64,000 bases of DNA from Kalaharituber pfeilii (GCA_015179045.1 WHUZ01000136.1:1-64000); one strand, 5' to 3'. Shown: positions 51,542-61,970, counted from the stretch's first letter. Numbers and translations are program-made. The notes: generated by a model not told the origin, from the letters alone.

Positions 51542-51559
51542 AGGGAGTGATATAGGGAC

Positions 51560-52500
51560 ATCGTATAAGAGGAAAGAGAGCAGGGTTGTATTGAGGTAGA
51601 AGGACCAGTAGGGAAGGGCATGGTTTATTTAGTTTATTTGATTATATGACGACGTTTGCTGATTAGCTTCTGTGCTCTTTTTCTTCGCTGAGAGGGTTCA
51701 GCATTCTGCTGGGGGGGAGTGGGTACTCAAGATTCTCAACTGTCAGCCATGCTTGAGTTGGGAACTCAAGCAGGGCTGAGGGGAGGAGCTGTAGGGGATC
51801 TTAGTATTCCAAGTGCTACGGTGGATGAACATAGTCTAAAGAATGGGGGGGAGTGGTAATTACTGAAACGGGAAGTGGTACTGCCAGGTTAAGGGTATTT
51901 CTTGAGGTGAGAAGAGGGGGAGCCTGAGAAGAAAATGACCATAGTCATCATTAAGAGTTATAGTATCACTAGGTTTTTAGTTTGTTAGATCTTGTAGTTG
52001 TTCCATTATGTTCTCAAGGTATAGTAAACTGGTTCTCTTCTTACATCCCGATCTCTATCCTTACCACTCTCCTTTTACTTTTGGTATTCTTCTTCCCCTT
52101 TGTGAACTTTTCTCTTAATTCCTCTTACAGTGCCTACATTAAGTACCTGATCAGGAGTACTCTTACCACACTTAGTATATACTTTCTGTATTTTTTATCA
52201 AGTGAGTAAAGGCTATCAGTTGTTTCGATTCATCCCTGCATTATGTAATCAAATAACCTCAGTTAGCCTATTTCTCTCAATTGTCTATTAATAGTTAATA
52301 TAAAAATTAAATAGAGTAGAAAGGTTACAAACCTGACTCTACCTTAGGAGATAAGTCAATTTTTTTCACCTCTTTATAAGGCTGACTAGCTATAGTAGAA
52401 AATACGTATATTAGTACTATATACTGGATAAAGTAGAAATATTAACAAACTAGTACCTGAATTAACAGCTAAGTACTATACTAGAATGTATAATTATAAT
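51560..52500. other. no supported gene
   Basis: A 75-codon hydrophobic frame (51982-52209, SILTTLLLLLVFFFPF) is probably an accident of T-rich sequence. The composition becomes AT-rich towards 52500. Confidence 0.4.
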
Positions 52501-53157
52501 AATTTTTTTCTTTTTTTTTCTAATATTATTAGTTGCATACTATCCTATGGGCTATGGCAAGACCTAGTTACATCAAAACAAATACAAGTATAGAAAAATA
52601 AAAGTAAATCTATTATATATCTATCTCTAGAACTAATCTCTTGCCTATTCTAGGATTTCTATTACTCTTTGGAGATCTTGTTATTTATATTAGTTATATA
52701 AAGATCTATATAATCTGTCCTAGCCTCTTGAGTATTTCTCTTTCCAAACTCTATATTAGAACAATATATATTGGGTTATTTCTTCAGCTTTGCTGTACTA
52801 CTAACAATTCAAGCTATTAGCTATTTTTTTTTTATATATATATTTTTAATCATATACTGTCCTATATGCTGTAGCAATATTTAGTTACTAATAGGAATAC
52901 CAGAATAAATGAAGATAATAATATAGAAATAACTATCTTAAAAAGTATCTAATCTATTAGTCTTATCCTATCCATTCTAATATTTCCTTTAATCAGTCTT
53001 CTTCTTCTTAGTCTGTTAGACTATATTGACTTTAAATTTCTAGTACTAGAAGTCCTTACTTCTAAAGATACTAGCTAGTATTATGACTCTATTATCGAAT
53101 CTATATAGTAGCTTATATAATATATTTAGTTTATTCCTTTCTACTACTCTCCTTACT
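52500..53157 (-). mobile_element. AT-shifted family A LINE relics
   Basis: Two minus-strand tails (52502-52565 with ACTATCCTATGGGCTATGGC, and 52827-52875 with ACTGTCCTATATGCTGTAGC) and decayed 3' UTR/ORF2 sequence. Nearly every C in the module has become T and many G have become A. Confidence 0.7.
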
Positions 53158-53496
53158 TAGTATTTGTATCAGTTACAAGTACTTGTTAGTTTAACTTGTC
53201 AGTAGTTTAGTATAAGTTAGATTTCCTTCTAAAAAAAAAACTGACTTACCTCCTAAGTCAGTTTTATCTATATTAAAAAACTTAGACTGACAAGTTAAAG
53301 CAGATATAAGGTGCAAATTTTATATTTCACTATATAAATAATTCCTATCTAAGTTAGTTTTTAGTACTATTTTTAACTTATCAGATAAGTTTTGCTTAAA
53401 AAAAAAACGACTTGTTAGAGCAAGTTGGTATAAGTCTAAAGTGAAAACTTATATTAAAAAACTAACTTATACTGACTTGGACTAATATAAACAGTA
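53158..53496. mobile_element. hAT-like MITE, AT-shifted copy, TSD TCCTTACT
   Basis: It aligns end to end with the MITE at 6956-7295. TSD TCCTTACT lies at 53150-53157 and 53497-53504. Most differences are C to T or G to A in this copy, as expected after RIP. Confidence 0.93.
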
Positions 53497-53504
53497 TCCT
53501 TACT

Positions 53505-53850
53505 TTAGTCTCTTGTTTCATCCTATCTTCTTTTAAACTAGTTTTAAGATTTTCTAACTAATTATAGGATTTACTAAGTTTGAAGTTACTTAAATTAGTT
53601 TGAGGTTATATAATTAAGTTATTCTAATTATTTTATAAAACTATTTCTACTAACTCTTGTAAGCAATAGCTGATTGCTAAACTTATACAAATAATTTAAT
53701 AAGCTTAATAGATTCTTTAATGCATGGTCTAATAGATAGCCAGACATAGGTGTCACAGCCCACGCCCTACAGTCTCCGCACATCAAGCCACGACCGCCGG
53801 CAAGCTGTGACCGCCTCCTGCCAACAGCCGGCAAGCTCATAGAACCGGCT
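53505..53850. other. no supported gene
   Basis: AT-rich sequence followed, from about 53740, by a sharp change to GC-rich sequence. Confidence 0.4.
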
Positions 53851-53852
53851 AG

Positions 53853-54190
53853 CAACCTGCCAGTATAGCCCGCCTGCCAGTACAGCCCGCCTGCCAGTAT
53901 AGCCCACCTGCCAGTATAGTCCACCTGCTAGTATAGCCCGCCTGCTAGTACAGCCCGCCTGCTAGTATAGCCCGCCTGCCAATACAGCCCGCCTGCCAGT
54001 ATAGCCCGTCTGCCAGTACAGCCCGCCTACTAGTATAGTCCGCCTGCTAGTATAGCCTGCCTGCCAGTATGACCAGTCTGCTAGTATAGCCCGCCTGCCA
54101 GTACAGCTCGCCTACTAGTATAGCCCGCCTGCCAGTACAGCCCACCTGCTAGTATCGCCGCCTGCCAGTATCGCCCGCCTGCCATGAAAA
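53853..54190. repeat. 17-bp minisatellite CCCGCCTGCCAGTATAG
   Basis: About twenty units with variants CAGTACAG and TAGTATAG. The 98-codon antisense frame across it (53628-53924) is a by-product of the repeat. Confidence 0.95.
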
Positions 54191-54194
54191 CTCT

Positions 54195-54729
54195 GCCTTC
54201 ACCACTCTGTTCTTACTTCTGCCCTCGTCGCTGCTTCTACCTTTGTATTATGCTTCTCAGGTAATGAACCTATCATGTATATATAGGCTCTATCTTGCCC
54301 TCATGTAAATAGTTCCTTCTCTCCTTGTCTGTTGTCTTGTCTTCTTAATAGACCCATATGGTTCCTCGCAGTCTATATGTTCTTGTTATTCTTGTCAATC
54401 CCTAGATCCAATTCAGTACTTGGTCTTCTCTGCCTTTTCACCATAGCCTGCCATCGCCGTTGAACTGGAACCTCTGAACTGCTCCTGTCAAGCCTCTCCT
54501 GTCAAGTTTGTCAGGCCTCTGCCATTCAGCGCTTGCAAAACTACTGTTACCCTGAACCGGTCGTATCCCTTAGCAGCACCAGCTTGCCGCCGCGTGACAA
54601 TAGGGTCCAATAAGTATACAATTAGCAGCCTAATGTATGACTGAATTCAATTACAGCTACTCCACTCTACTGGTGCTCCATGCCAAACAGCTGCCCTTCC
54701 AGTCCACCATACATACACCTCCGTGGCCA
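54195..54729. other. no supported gene; left flank of a minisatellite
   Basis: Pyrimidine-rich sequence. The last 90 bp match the start of the 33-bp array at 58560-58640 (GCTCCACGCC, AACAGCTGCCCTTCC). Confidence 0.5.
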
Positions 54730-56123
54730 GCTGACCTCACACGGACAACAACCACCTCAGGACGAGCGTTTGGAAACGACTCCACAACCACAACGTCCCC
54801 CCCAGCGAAAATCACATAGATCGAAAGCTCTCAGCGAGCTGAGTCTTTTGATCTAATTTTCATTTCCAAATACCATAACCCACAAGTTTCCCCCCGGGGC
54901 GAAACTTTGAGGAAATTTTCAGCTCACCATCGTGTTGCCACCACACAAACCCCACGCCAAGACCCCATAGGAGACCGCGAAACACCGCCCTCCCACCAAT
55001 CAAATGCCGAAGGGAAAGAAAAAACAAACCACCACCTCCACCCGCCGAGAGGACTGCCTCCTCTCCGCCGATGAGGATCGCATCCCCCCCTCCGCCACCG
55101 CCACACGCCGAAAGGACTGCCTCCCTCCCGCGCAATATATGGGGAAGACTGCAAGATGCGGGCATCGGATGGTACGAAGTAGTCGAAGCGATATGGAAGG
55201 ATAAATCCGGAGACAATGAACCCCCGAAAAACGGCGCAAAATTAATTATACCGTTCTTAGACGACAGCGTGCCCACGGAACATATCCTGGCACTGCGACC
55301 GGACCAACTCCCTCCAGGCCTCCAGCCCATCGCACCGCCACAGACCCTGGGGCTCAGCCCCATCACCACGATCGAAATAACACCAGCACCTCCGCTACCT
55401 CAACCACTAAGGCTCAGCCCAATGACGGCAGTCGACACCACGCCACTGTCGCCACCCCCACCACCAACTATGAGGCTCAGCCATATCACGTGTCTAGACA
55501 CGGAGCCGGAGGAAACAATACAGACAGCCCCGGCACAAACACAGAAGAAGAGGAAGAGAAAAGACGGGAAAAAAGTTTCCTCTTCCCCGGCGGCACTCCC
55601 AGCTGCCCCCACCACATCGACCCCCGACCCACAGACGAACCCCGGGCTCCGCCCCCGCACCCGACCCCAGACATCACCTCCGCGCCCCAGGACCAGATCT
55701 CCGACCAGCAACTACGGCATTGTCGTTCACGGCATTGCATTGAGAAAAGACCTAGACAAGGTTAGGAGATGGCTGGAGACAGCAAACAAGGAAATAGGCC
55801 AAACGAGAGGAATCAGGTGGTTAAGAAAAAAGGCAATGCTAGCGGAGAAAGGCAAAAAGACGAGCTCCGTGGTACTATACCTGGAGACACAGATAGACGT
55901 CGAGAAAGTTAAACTCGGGGGAAGATGGTTGCGAGCGGAGGTCTACGAGCCGAGCAGAGGAAGGAAATAGGAAGGCTTGGTAGACCCCTCCTACACCCGC
56001 ATCACGGAGGACTAGCGGGCAATACCTGTACTTAAAGTTCATCTTCTTTTTTCTTTTAGATATAACACGTTCTCTACAATATATAAACCTCGCCATAGCC
56101 CATTGGGCGGCATGCGAGTAATG

Positions 56124-56156
<33 letters not shown>
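54730..56156 (+). mobile_element. full-length family A half-LINE (1427 bp), 15-bp TSD
   Basis: TSD ACACCTCCGTGGCCA lies at 54715-54729 and 56157-56171. The 5' leader (54730-55001) contains CAACCACCTCAGGACGAGCG, a hairpin GATCGAAAGCTCTCAGC/GCTGAGTCTTTTGATC (54818-54853) and a second hairpin AAGTTTCCCC/GGGGCGAAACTT (about 54881-54907). ORF1, a 120-bp 3' UTR, the family A module and an A-run follow. ORF2 is absent. It is inserted in the 33-bp minisatellite. Confidence 0.95.
55002..55970 (+). pseudogene. half-LINE ORF1, one frameshift
   Basis: It starts MPKGKKKQTTTSTRRED and changes frame near 55070, then is open to 55970. The middle has repeated LSPIT-x-I-E-x-T/P motifs separated by prolines; the C-terminal domain reads GIVVHGIALRKDL, RGIRWLRKK, TSSVVLYLETQ, GGRWLRAEVYE and stops at RGRK. 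RNA binding is the usual role of LINE ORF1 proteins; this domain order suggests an RRM-like fold. CCHC knuckles are absent. Confidence 0.85.
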
Positions 56157-56158
<2 letters not shown>

Positions 56159-56660
56159 ACCTCCGTGGCCATGCCGGCGAGCAGCGTATACACTTCTGTA
56201 GCCATTCCAGGCCATAGCATATACACCTCCGTGACCATTCCGGCCCGCAGCATACATACCTCCATCACTCTTCTGCCCCGCATCATAGTCACCTCCATAG
56301 CCATTCTAGCCTGCAGCATATACACCTCCATAGCCACTTCGGCCACTGCATGTATACCTCCGTGGCCATTACTACTTCCCACTCATAATATATGCACCTT
56401 CGTAGCCATTCCAGCCTGCAGCATATACACCTCTGTGGCCATTCGGGCTCGCAATATACACACCGTCATAGTGACTTCGGCCCGTCGTATATACACCTCC
56501 GTAGCCACTTCGGCGTGCCGTATGTACACCTCCATAGCTATTACTAATTCCCCCTCGAAGTATATACACCTCTGTAGCCATTTCGCCCCATAGTATATAC
56601 ACCTCAGTAGCCATTTCGGCCCGCCGTATAAACTCCTCCGTAGCCATAACATCCAGTACC
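56157..56660. repeat. 33-bp minisatellite (CCTCCGTAGCCATTCCGGCC)
   Basis: About fifteen units of 33 bp, ending GCAGCATATACA. Because 33 is a multiple of three, both strands stay open: VAIPARSIYTS repeats on plus, MATEVYILRAG repeats on minus. The half-LINE at 54730 is inserted at its left edge. I do not call the frames genes. Confidence 0.93.
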
Positions 56661-56689
56661 TTCCAACACCTACTAGAGCCTAGCCCCTC

Positions 56690-56837
56690 ACTCCTATAAC
56701 ACGCAATGGCTGTACATCTTCGCAGTGCAATGGCAGTGCATCTCGGAATGTAATAGCAGTATATATTCGCAGTGTACCTTGGCAGCAACACAATGGCAGC
56801 AGCGCAATCGCAGTGCACTTTCACAGCATACTAGCAG
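56690..56837. repeat. GCAATGGCAGTGCA-type degenerate repeats
   Basis: Short units around GCAATGGCAG and TTCGCAGTG, also seen at 57584-57660 and 59050-59210. They follow each block of the 33-bp array, so the two form one composite repeat. Confidence 0.7.
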
Positions 56838-57578
56838 TGTTACGGCTAAGGTGGAAACTTGCCTACCACTGTGGCAAGGGGCAAGGGTTCCACTACTATT
56901 AGCTGTCATGGCTAAAGGTGAAGACTTACCCGCCAAGGGGAAAATGCTGACCCTGTAATCGAACATAAGACCAATGCTGATTGACCGGACTGATCACCCA
57001 TTAGGCTTGGCTGTTGATTCTCGCATCGTTTAGATAGGGCAGTACTACGGAAGGGTGTGTTATCCGGAATGCAGCTTGATGCATACACTTGAGTTACGGA
57101 AGCTTTATTCATATACACACATGCATTAGTACATTCGTTATCTTTGTCCCGTACTATTTTTGCATGTTTTCGTTACGTATGCCTATTACTACGGTATTGG
57201 CATTGATAAGGAATCGCCGTGGGGCCAGCCAATTATTCATTTGTTGACTACTCATGTATGGCTGCGCTGAAGTCTATATAAGCACCGGCTGGCGATAGCA
57301 TAGTTAGAAGAATCAAGACACTAGCGGTGTTCTCTAATTTCTCTATAACTCTGAACCTATCGTTCCCTCAATACGCCCATGAATCGCTCCGCTCCGCTGC
57401 GCGCTCCCCGCCGAGTAGCTGCCCTTCCGGTCCGCCGTATATACGCCCCGTAGCCATTCTGAACCGCCGTATACACACTTCCGTGGCGACCCCGACCCGC
57501 CATATTCACCCCACCGTAGCCGTAATATCCGGTGCCGTCCAGCGCCCACCGGAGCCAGAGCCCCTCACGCCCGTAACA
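56838..57578 (+). mobile_element. solo LTR (741 bp), TSD AGCAG
   Basis: Termini TGTTACGG and CCGTAACA; TSD AGCAG at 56833-56837 and 57579-57583. A TATA-like CTATATAAG lies near 57270. It includes a few units of the 33-bp repeat (about 57420-57545) near its right end. Confidence 0.95.
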
Positions 57579-57658
57579 AGCAGTATATATTTGTAGCGCA
57601 CCTTGCTAGGAGCATAATGGCAGTAGCGCAATGGCACCACAGTTTCCCAGTGCAATGG

Positions 57659-58491
57659 TGTGATGAATGGGTCCAGGTCAAGGTACAAGATCTGGGTACG
57701 GGGTGGCCGCCGGGCACTGAGGCGATGTCACAGTGGAGGCGGAGGCAGAGCCGGTCGGAGCTATATGATATCGAGAGGTAGATGTATTAAAAGCTAAATA
57801 CACAACTTGGGCAGGATACAAGTTGTTGCGTGGAGAAGCAAGAGGGAGGAGGGAGGAGGGCCTCTTTATAGAAAACTCTCAGTGGAAAATCCAGGTAAAC
57901 AAGCAAACAAGCAAACAAGCAAACAATCAAATAAACGAAGTACATGAACAACCGAGAAGCAACTAGAAGCACATGGAAAACAAAGGAAACGACAGGAAGT
58001 ACATGGATGGCCAGGGAAATGATTGAAAGCAGGTAGAAGCGTCAAGAATATCCAGGAATAAGCTCGGCGATACCTGTTTCCACCAGATTCTACGGCTTTT
58101 CGGCAGGTTCTCCACGGCTTTCCGGCGGGTTCTGCGGCTTTCCGGCTAGTTCTGGGGATCCGGGTTCTTCTAGCAGCTTCTGGCAGGTTCTTCGGCTTGG
58201 GGGGCTGTTAACTGATGACCGGGATGCTGGTGGCCATGTCGCTTAAGCGTGCTCACAGATGCAGGGATATATTTTTTTTTTTTTTTTTTTTTATCACATG
58301 ACCCGCTTGTAGCTGTTCGCCATGGCAGGGCATGCAGGGATATATATCGGAGTGCTAGCAGGGGTGCGGCGAATTGCAAGGGTGTCAGGGTCAGCTGCAC
58401 GTGTACGAGTACTGGCGAGTCGTATGTTGGTTGCCAGTATACGACCGGAGCTGGACGGTCTTGGGCGAGGGGTCCGGGTTGGACTGTTACA
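57659..58491 (-). mobile_element. solo LTR, inverted relative of 3181-5573
   Basis: TGTGATGAATGG...ACTGTTACA; it matches the LTR at 3181 along its length but lacks the 1.6-kb transposon, giving that transposon's empty site near 58383-58400. No clear TSD (AATGG against GTAAT). A family B tail is nested at 58273-58331. Confidence 0.85.
58273..58331 (-). mobile_element. family B mini-insertion (59 bp), 14-bp TSD
   Basis: T-run plus ACATGACCCGCTTGTAGCTG; TSD ATGCAGGGATATAT at 58259-58272 and 58332-58345. The related LTR at 3181 has the target once, near 4945. Confidence 0.93.
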
Positions 58492-58639
58492 GTAATGCCA
58501 CGTGTGGTTTAATGAATGGCCGAATACAGGTCCCAGAATGTAGCCTGATGTGCGGCCCAATGCATAACTGAAATCAACAACAACTGCTCCGCTCTGCTGG
58601 CGCTCCACGCCTAACAGCTGCCCTTCCGGTCTACCATAT

Positions 58640-59060
58640 ATACACCTTCATAGCCATTCCGCCCTATAGCATATATACGTCCGTGGCCATTCCGGCCTGC
58701 AGATACACCTCCTAGCCATTCCAGCCTACAGCATATCCACCTCCATAGCCATTCCGGCCCACAGCATCTACACGTCCGTGGCCATTCCGGCCTGTAGCAT
58801 GTATACCTGCATGGCTATTCCGGCCCGCAGCATAAACACCTCCGTCGCCATTCCACCCCGCAGCATATACACCTGTGTGGCCATTCTGGCCCGCAGTATA
58901 TACACCTCCGTAGCCATTCTGCCCCGCCGTATATACACCTCCGTAGCCACTTCGGCCCGCTGCATATACACCTCCGTGGCCATTACGAATTCCAGCTCGC
59001 AGTATATGCAACTCCGTAGCCATTTCTGCCCGCCGTATACATACTTCATGGCAGCGTGCA
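58640..59060. repeat. 33-bp minisatellite, second block
   Basis: About twelve units of the repeat seen at 56157. The GCAATGGCAG-type repeat follows at 59050-59210. Both strands are open because the unit is 33 bp. Confidence 0.93.
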
Positions 59061-59214
59061 ATGGCAGCCCGCAATGCCAGCGCACGTTCGCAATGCAATG
59101 GCAGCATACATTCGCAGCGCACCTTTGCACCGCACCTTTGCAGCGCACGTGTGCAGCAGCACAATGGCAGCACATCTTCGCAGTGCAATGGCCGCATATA
59201 TTCATCTCAAACAG

Positions 59215-59516
59215 CACGAGATGAGGTGAATTTGACACGTATAGCTAAGCTGACCTTGACAGGGATAGCAGGTACTGCCAACCGGTATGCGATGAGGTCA
59301 ATTTGACAGCCATGAGAGGTCCACCCTGCCAGCGTGAGATGTAGTGAATCTGACACATGGCCCCCTAATGTGACGTTGCGAGATCAGACACCAGGCGCTA
59401 AATTTGACAGGTATAGCAGGTACGGCCCGATGGCATCAGATCTGGTGAACTTGACAGCTATGGCCTTCCCATGAGACGAGGTAGAATTACCTGAATTTGC
59501 CACGTATGACAGCCCC
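59215..59516. repeat. degenerate array, GAGGTGAATTTGACA type
   Basis: Units of about 55-60 bp share AATTTGACAGCTATGGC-like and GAGATGAGGT-like words. In inverse orientation they resemble the array at 690-1890 (GCCATACCTGTTAAATT), so they are related. The half-LINE at 59527 is inserted in it. Confidence 0.75.
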
Positions 59517-59526
59517 GACCCGGCGG

Positions 59527-60950
59527 TTTTTTTTTTTTTTTTTTTTTTTTTTATTTCATTACTCGCATGCCGCCCTATGGGCTATGGCGAGGTTTTATTT
59601 CAGAAAAGAAAGTAACTAACTAAACTTAACTACATGGGGCCCGCGGGTCTATATGTGTGTTGCGGGGAAAACGGCCAGCAATCTGTCTCATCTCCTTCCT
59701 CTCTCCGCCTCGTACTGGCTCGCCTTGAGCCATCTCCCTCCAAGTCGCACCCTGTCAATGTCTTGAGGGTCCTCCAAGTAGACCACGACGGAGCTGGTCT
59801 TCTTGCCCTCTCCGATGAGTATGTCTTTTTTCCGAAGCCATCTAATCCCTACTACCTTCTTCAGGTCCTTGTTGTCCTCTTTCAACCATCGTCGTACGTT
59901 GCCCAAATCCTTCCGAAGGGCTACTCCGTGTATGACGATACCGGTTTTGGTGGGGGTGGGGCGGTGCCTTCTCGGTCTCGATCTGGCTGGGGCGGGGGCG
60001 GGGGCGGGTGCCGTGGTGGGAGTTATGGCTGGTGTGGGGCCCGGTGTCGCAGTCGCGGAGGGGGCTGGGTGGGTTGCCGAGGCAATCTTCCTTGCCTCCT
60101 CGTCGCTCAACTGGCGCTTTAAGGCATACGCGTCTTGGGGGGACGGCGTCTTGCCCTTGCGCTTTCTGCTTGGGGTGGGTGCGACGGTCGGGGGTGTTGC
60201 TGCTGGAGGGGAGGTCGATCTCTTCGGTGGTGGCGGTGGGACTGTCGGGGGCGTCTCTATGCACGTGATGGGGCTGAGCCCCATTGGCTGTGGTGGTGCT
60301 GGTGGCGCTTCCACCGGCTCCGTCTGAATGCACGTGGTGGGGCTGAGCCCCAGTGACTGTGGTGGTGGTGGTGGTGGTGCCAGCCATTGAGGGAGCGGTT
60401 GGCCTGGTTCTCTTCCCACGACCAGCAACGAGGTCCCCTCGGCAAACTGTATGAGTAGGCGTGATCCTAACTTCGGGTTGTCGTCGCTTCGGGTTCTGAG
60501 TTTCCACAATGAGACTAGTATCGCGCCCCACTGGATACCGTGGTCTCTCAGTGTCTCCGTTAGGGTATTCCATTCTGGTATGTCTTCTGCGTCCCAGCCT
60601 TGGGGAGGGTCCTCCGCCGCTGGGGGAGGGGGCGGCGGGGAAGAAATGGTCGACTGTTTCTTCTTTCCCTTCGGCATTTGATTGGCGGTGGACGGTGTTT
60701 CGCGGCCTCCTATTGGGTCTTGGCGCGGGGTTGATGTGTTGGCAACGGCGGTGTTGAGCTGAAAACTCCTCGAAGCTTCACCCTGGGGGGAAACTTGTAG
60801 GTTGTGGTTTGGAGGAATAAAAATTAGATCAAAAGACTCAGCGCGCTGAGAGCTTTCGATCTATGTAGATTTCGCTGGGGGGCACGTTGTGGTTGTGGAG
60901 TCGCTTCCAAACGCTCGTCCTGAGGTGGTTGTTGTCCTGACAGGCACCTG
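59527..60950 (-). mobile_element. full-length family A half-LINE (1424 bp), 10-bp TSD
   Basis: TSD GACCCGGCGG lies at 59517-59526 and 60951-60960. The order on the minus strand is leader with the same two hairpins (about 60825-60862 and 60775-60800), intact ORF1 (60677-59688), 3' UTR and family A tail. Its length is within 3 bp of the copy at 54730, and no ORF2 is present. Confidence 0.95.
59688..60677 (-). CDS. half-LINE ORF1 protein, intact, 329 aa
   Basis: LINE ORF1 proteins coat the element RNA and assist reverse transcription. The start MPKGKKKQSTISS is preceded by the conserved leader. Residues about 95-160 hold LGLSPTTCIQTEPVE, MGLSPITCIETPP and PPPPPKRSTSPP, a repeated LSPxTCIxT/proline motif. 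A basic stretch (SRKRKGKTPS) and an Ala/Pro-rich linker follow. The C-terminal ~85 residues (GIVIHGVALRKDLGNVRRWL, VGIRWLRKKD, TSSVVVYLED, GGRWLKASQYE) look RRM-like. It stops at ERGRR, without the CCHC knuckles expected of a complete ORF1. The frame is undamaged, so this copy is recent. Confidence 0.85.
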   Translation of the reverse strand: MPKGKKKQSTISSPPPPPPAAEDPPQGWDAEDIPEWNTLTETLRDHGIQWGAILVSLWKLRTRSDDNPKLGSRLLIQFAEGTSLLVVGREPGQPLPQWLAPPPPPPQSLGLSPTTCIQTEPVEAPPAPPQPMGLSPITCIETPPTVPPPPPKRSTSPPAATPPTVAPTPSRKRKGKTPSPQDAYALKRQLSDEEARKIASATHPAPSATATPGPTPAITPTTAPAPAPAPARSRPRRHRPTPTKTGIVIHGVALRKDLGNVRRWLKEDNKDLKKVVGIRWLRKKDILIGEGKKTSSVVVYLEDPQDIDRVRLGGRWLKASQYEAERGRR

Positions 60951-61012
60951 GACCCGGCGGTAGGACATGAGGTAGAATGAGATAAATTTAACAGGCATGG
61001 CTGGCCCTAGCC

Positions 61013-61244
61013 ATTTCAGTAGCCATTTCGGTAGCCATTTGGGTTGCCATTTCAGTGGCCTTTTCAGCTGCAATTTCGGCTGCCATTTCAGCATGCATTT
61101 CGGCTGCCATTTCAGCTGCCATTTCAGCTGCCTCTTCAGCATGCATTTCAGCACCCATTTCGGCTGCGATATCGGTAGCCACTTCGGCTGCCATTTCAGC
61201 ATGCATTTCAGTAGCTATTTCGGCTGCCATTTCAGCTGCTAATT
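61013..61244. repeat. 12-bp minisatellite GCCATTTCAGCT
   Basis: About nineteen 12-bp units with variants GCATTTCAGCAT and GCCATTTCGGCT. Both strands are open (AISA repeats on plus, MAAE repeats on minus) because the unit is a multiple of three. Confidence 0.95.
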
Positions 61245-61970
61245 AAAGCTAACGGGGGAGCTACTAATCGTCACCGACTCACAAACGGCGATCACAAAGT
61301 TACAGAAGATAGCGGGAGGAGGACCTACAGCCGACGGAGCTTCCAACACGGTGAGGAGACGGTGGGAAGAACGAGCGGCCAGAGGGGACTTAGACCTTGC
61401 CATCATCTGGGTTAAAAGCCACAAGGGAATCAGAGGCAACACGGAAGCGGACCGAGCCGCAAAGGTCGGCACAGCCCTACAGTGCGAGAATGAGATCATA
61501 ACGGAGGCGGGGATAAGACAGAATTACAAGCCGAGGAGAGCCGCGGAGAGAAACCAGGCAGAGCTGAACTACCGACCGACACAACGAGCAGACGAGCGTC
61601 GTTACCTGGCTACTCTGGCCGGAATTCTGGGGAACAAAGGCCTTAAGGAATGGAGATACAAGATAGGGAAGGCGGATTCAAGGGAATGCCGATGGTGTGG
61701 CCAGGCGCCAGAGAGCTGGGAACACATACGGAGTGACTGCATCGCCTGGAACCGAAAGAACACGAAAGGAGTAGAAGGTATCAGACAGGTGGAAAAAGAC
61801 ACGAATCTGGTGGAGTTATTGGAGTGGGCCGGGGAGGACTAGATATTTAAGGATTTAGTTTCTGTTCTAAGTTTTCTTTTCCTTTTCTCATCTATGTACT
61901 TAAACATCGCCATAGCCCACAGGGCGGCACGCGATTAATGAAATAAAAAGAAAAAAAAAAAAAAAAAAAT
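61240..61970 (+). mobile_element. family A LINE 3' part, young copy
   Basis: 5'-truncated in RNase H; ends with the family A module (CGCCATAGCCCACAGGGCGG) and A-run at about 61970. It is closely similar to the minus-strand LINE at 5873 and gives the empty site for the MITE at 6376. No TSD was found. Confidence 0.92.
61249..61842 (+). CDS. LINE ORF2 C-terminus: RNase H end and zinc knuckle (5' partial)
   Basis: Open for 198 codons. RNase H motifs are LLIVTDSQTAI (catalytic Asp) and IIWVKSHKGIRGNTEADRAA (His and final Asp). Then comes a basic region and the knuckle ECRWCGQAPESWEHIRSDC (C-x2-C...H-x4-C), ending LLEWAGED. The 5' four-fifths of ORF2 is missing, so it cannot act alone, but the frame is undamaged. 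Confidence 0.9.
   Translation, partial: LTGELLIVTDSQTAITKLQKIAGGGPTADGASNTVRRRWEERAARGDLDLAIIWVKSHKGIRGNTEADRAAKVGTALQCENEIITEAGIRQNYKPRRAAERNQAELNYRPTQRADERRYLATLAGILGNKGLKEWRYKIGKADSRECRWCGQAPESWEHIRSDCIAWNRKNTKGVEGIRQVEKDTNLVELLEWAGED

Noticed and set aside
51982..52209. 75-codon hydrophobic ORF as a membrane protein
   Set aside because: It lies in T-rich sequence where Leu/Phe codons arise by chance; no start context, conservation or neighbours support it.
56165..56593. 142-codon ORF of VAIPARSIYTS repeats
   Set aside because: Product of the 33-bp minisatellite; the opposite strand is equally open.
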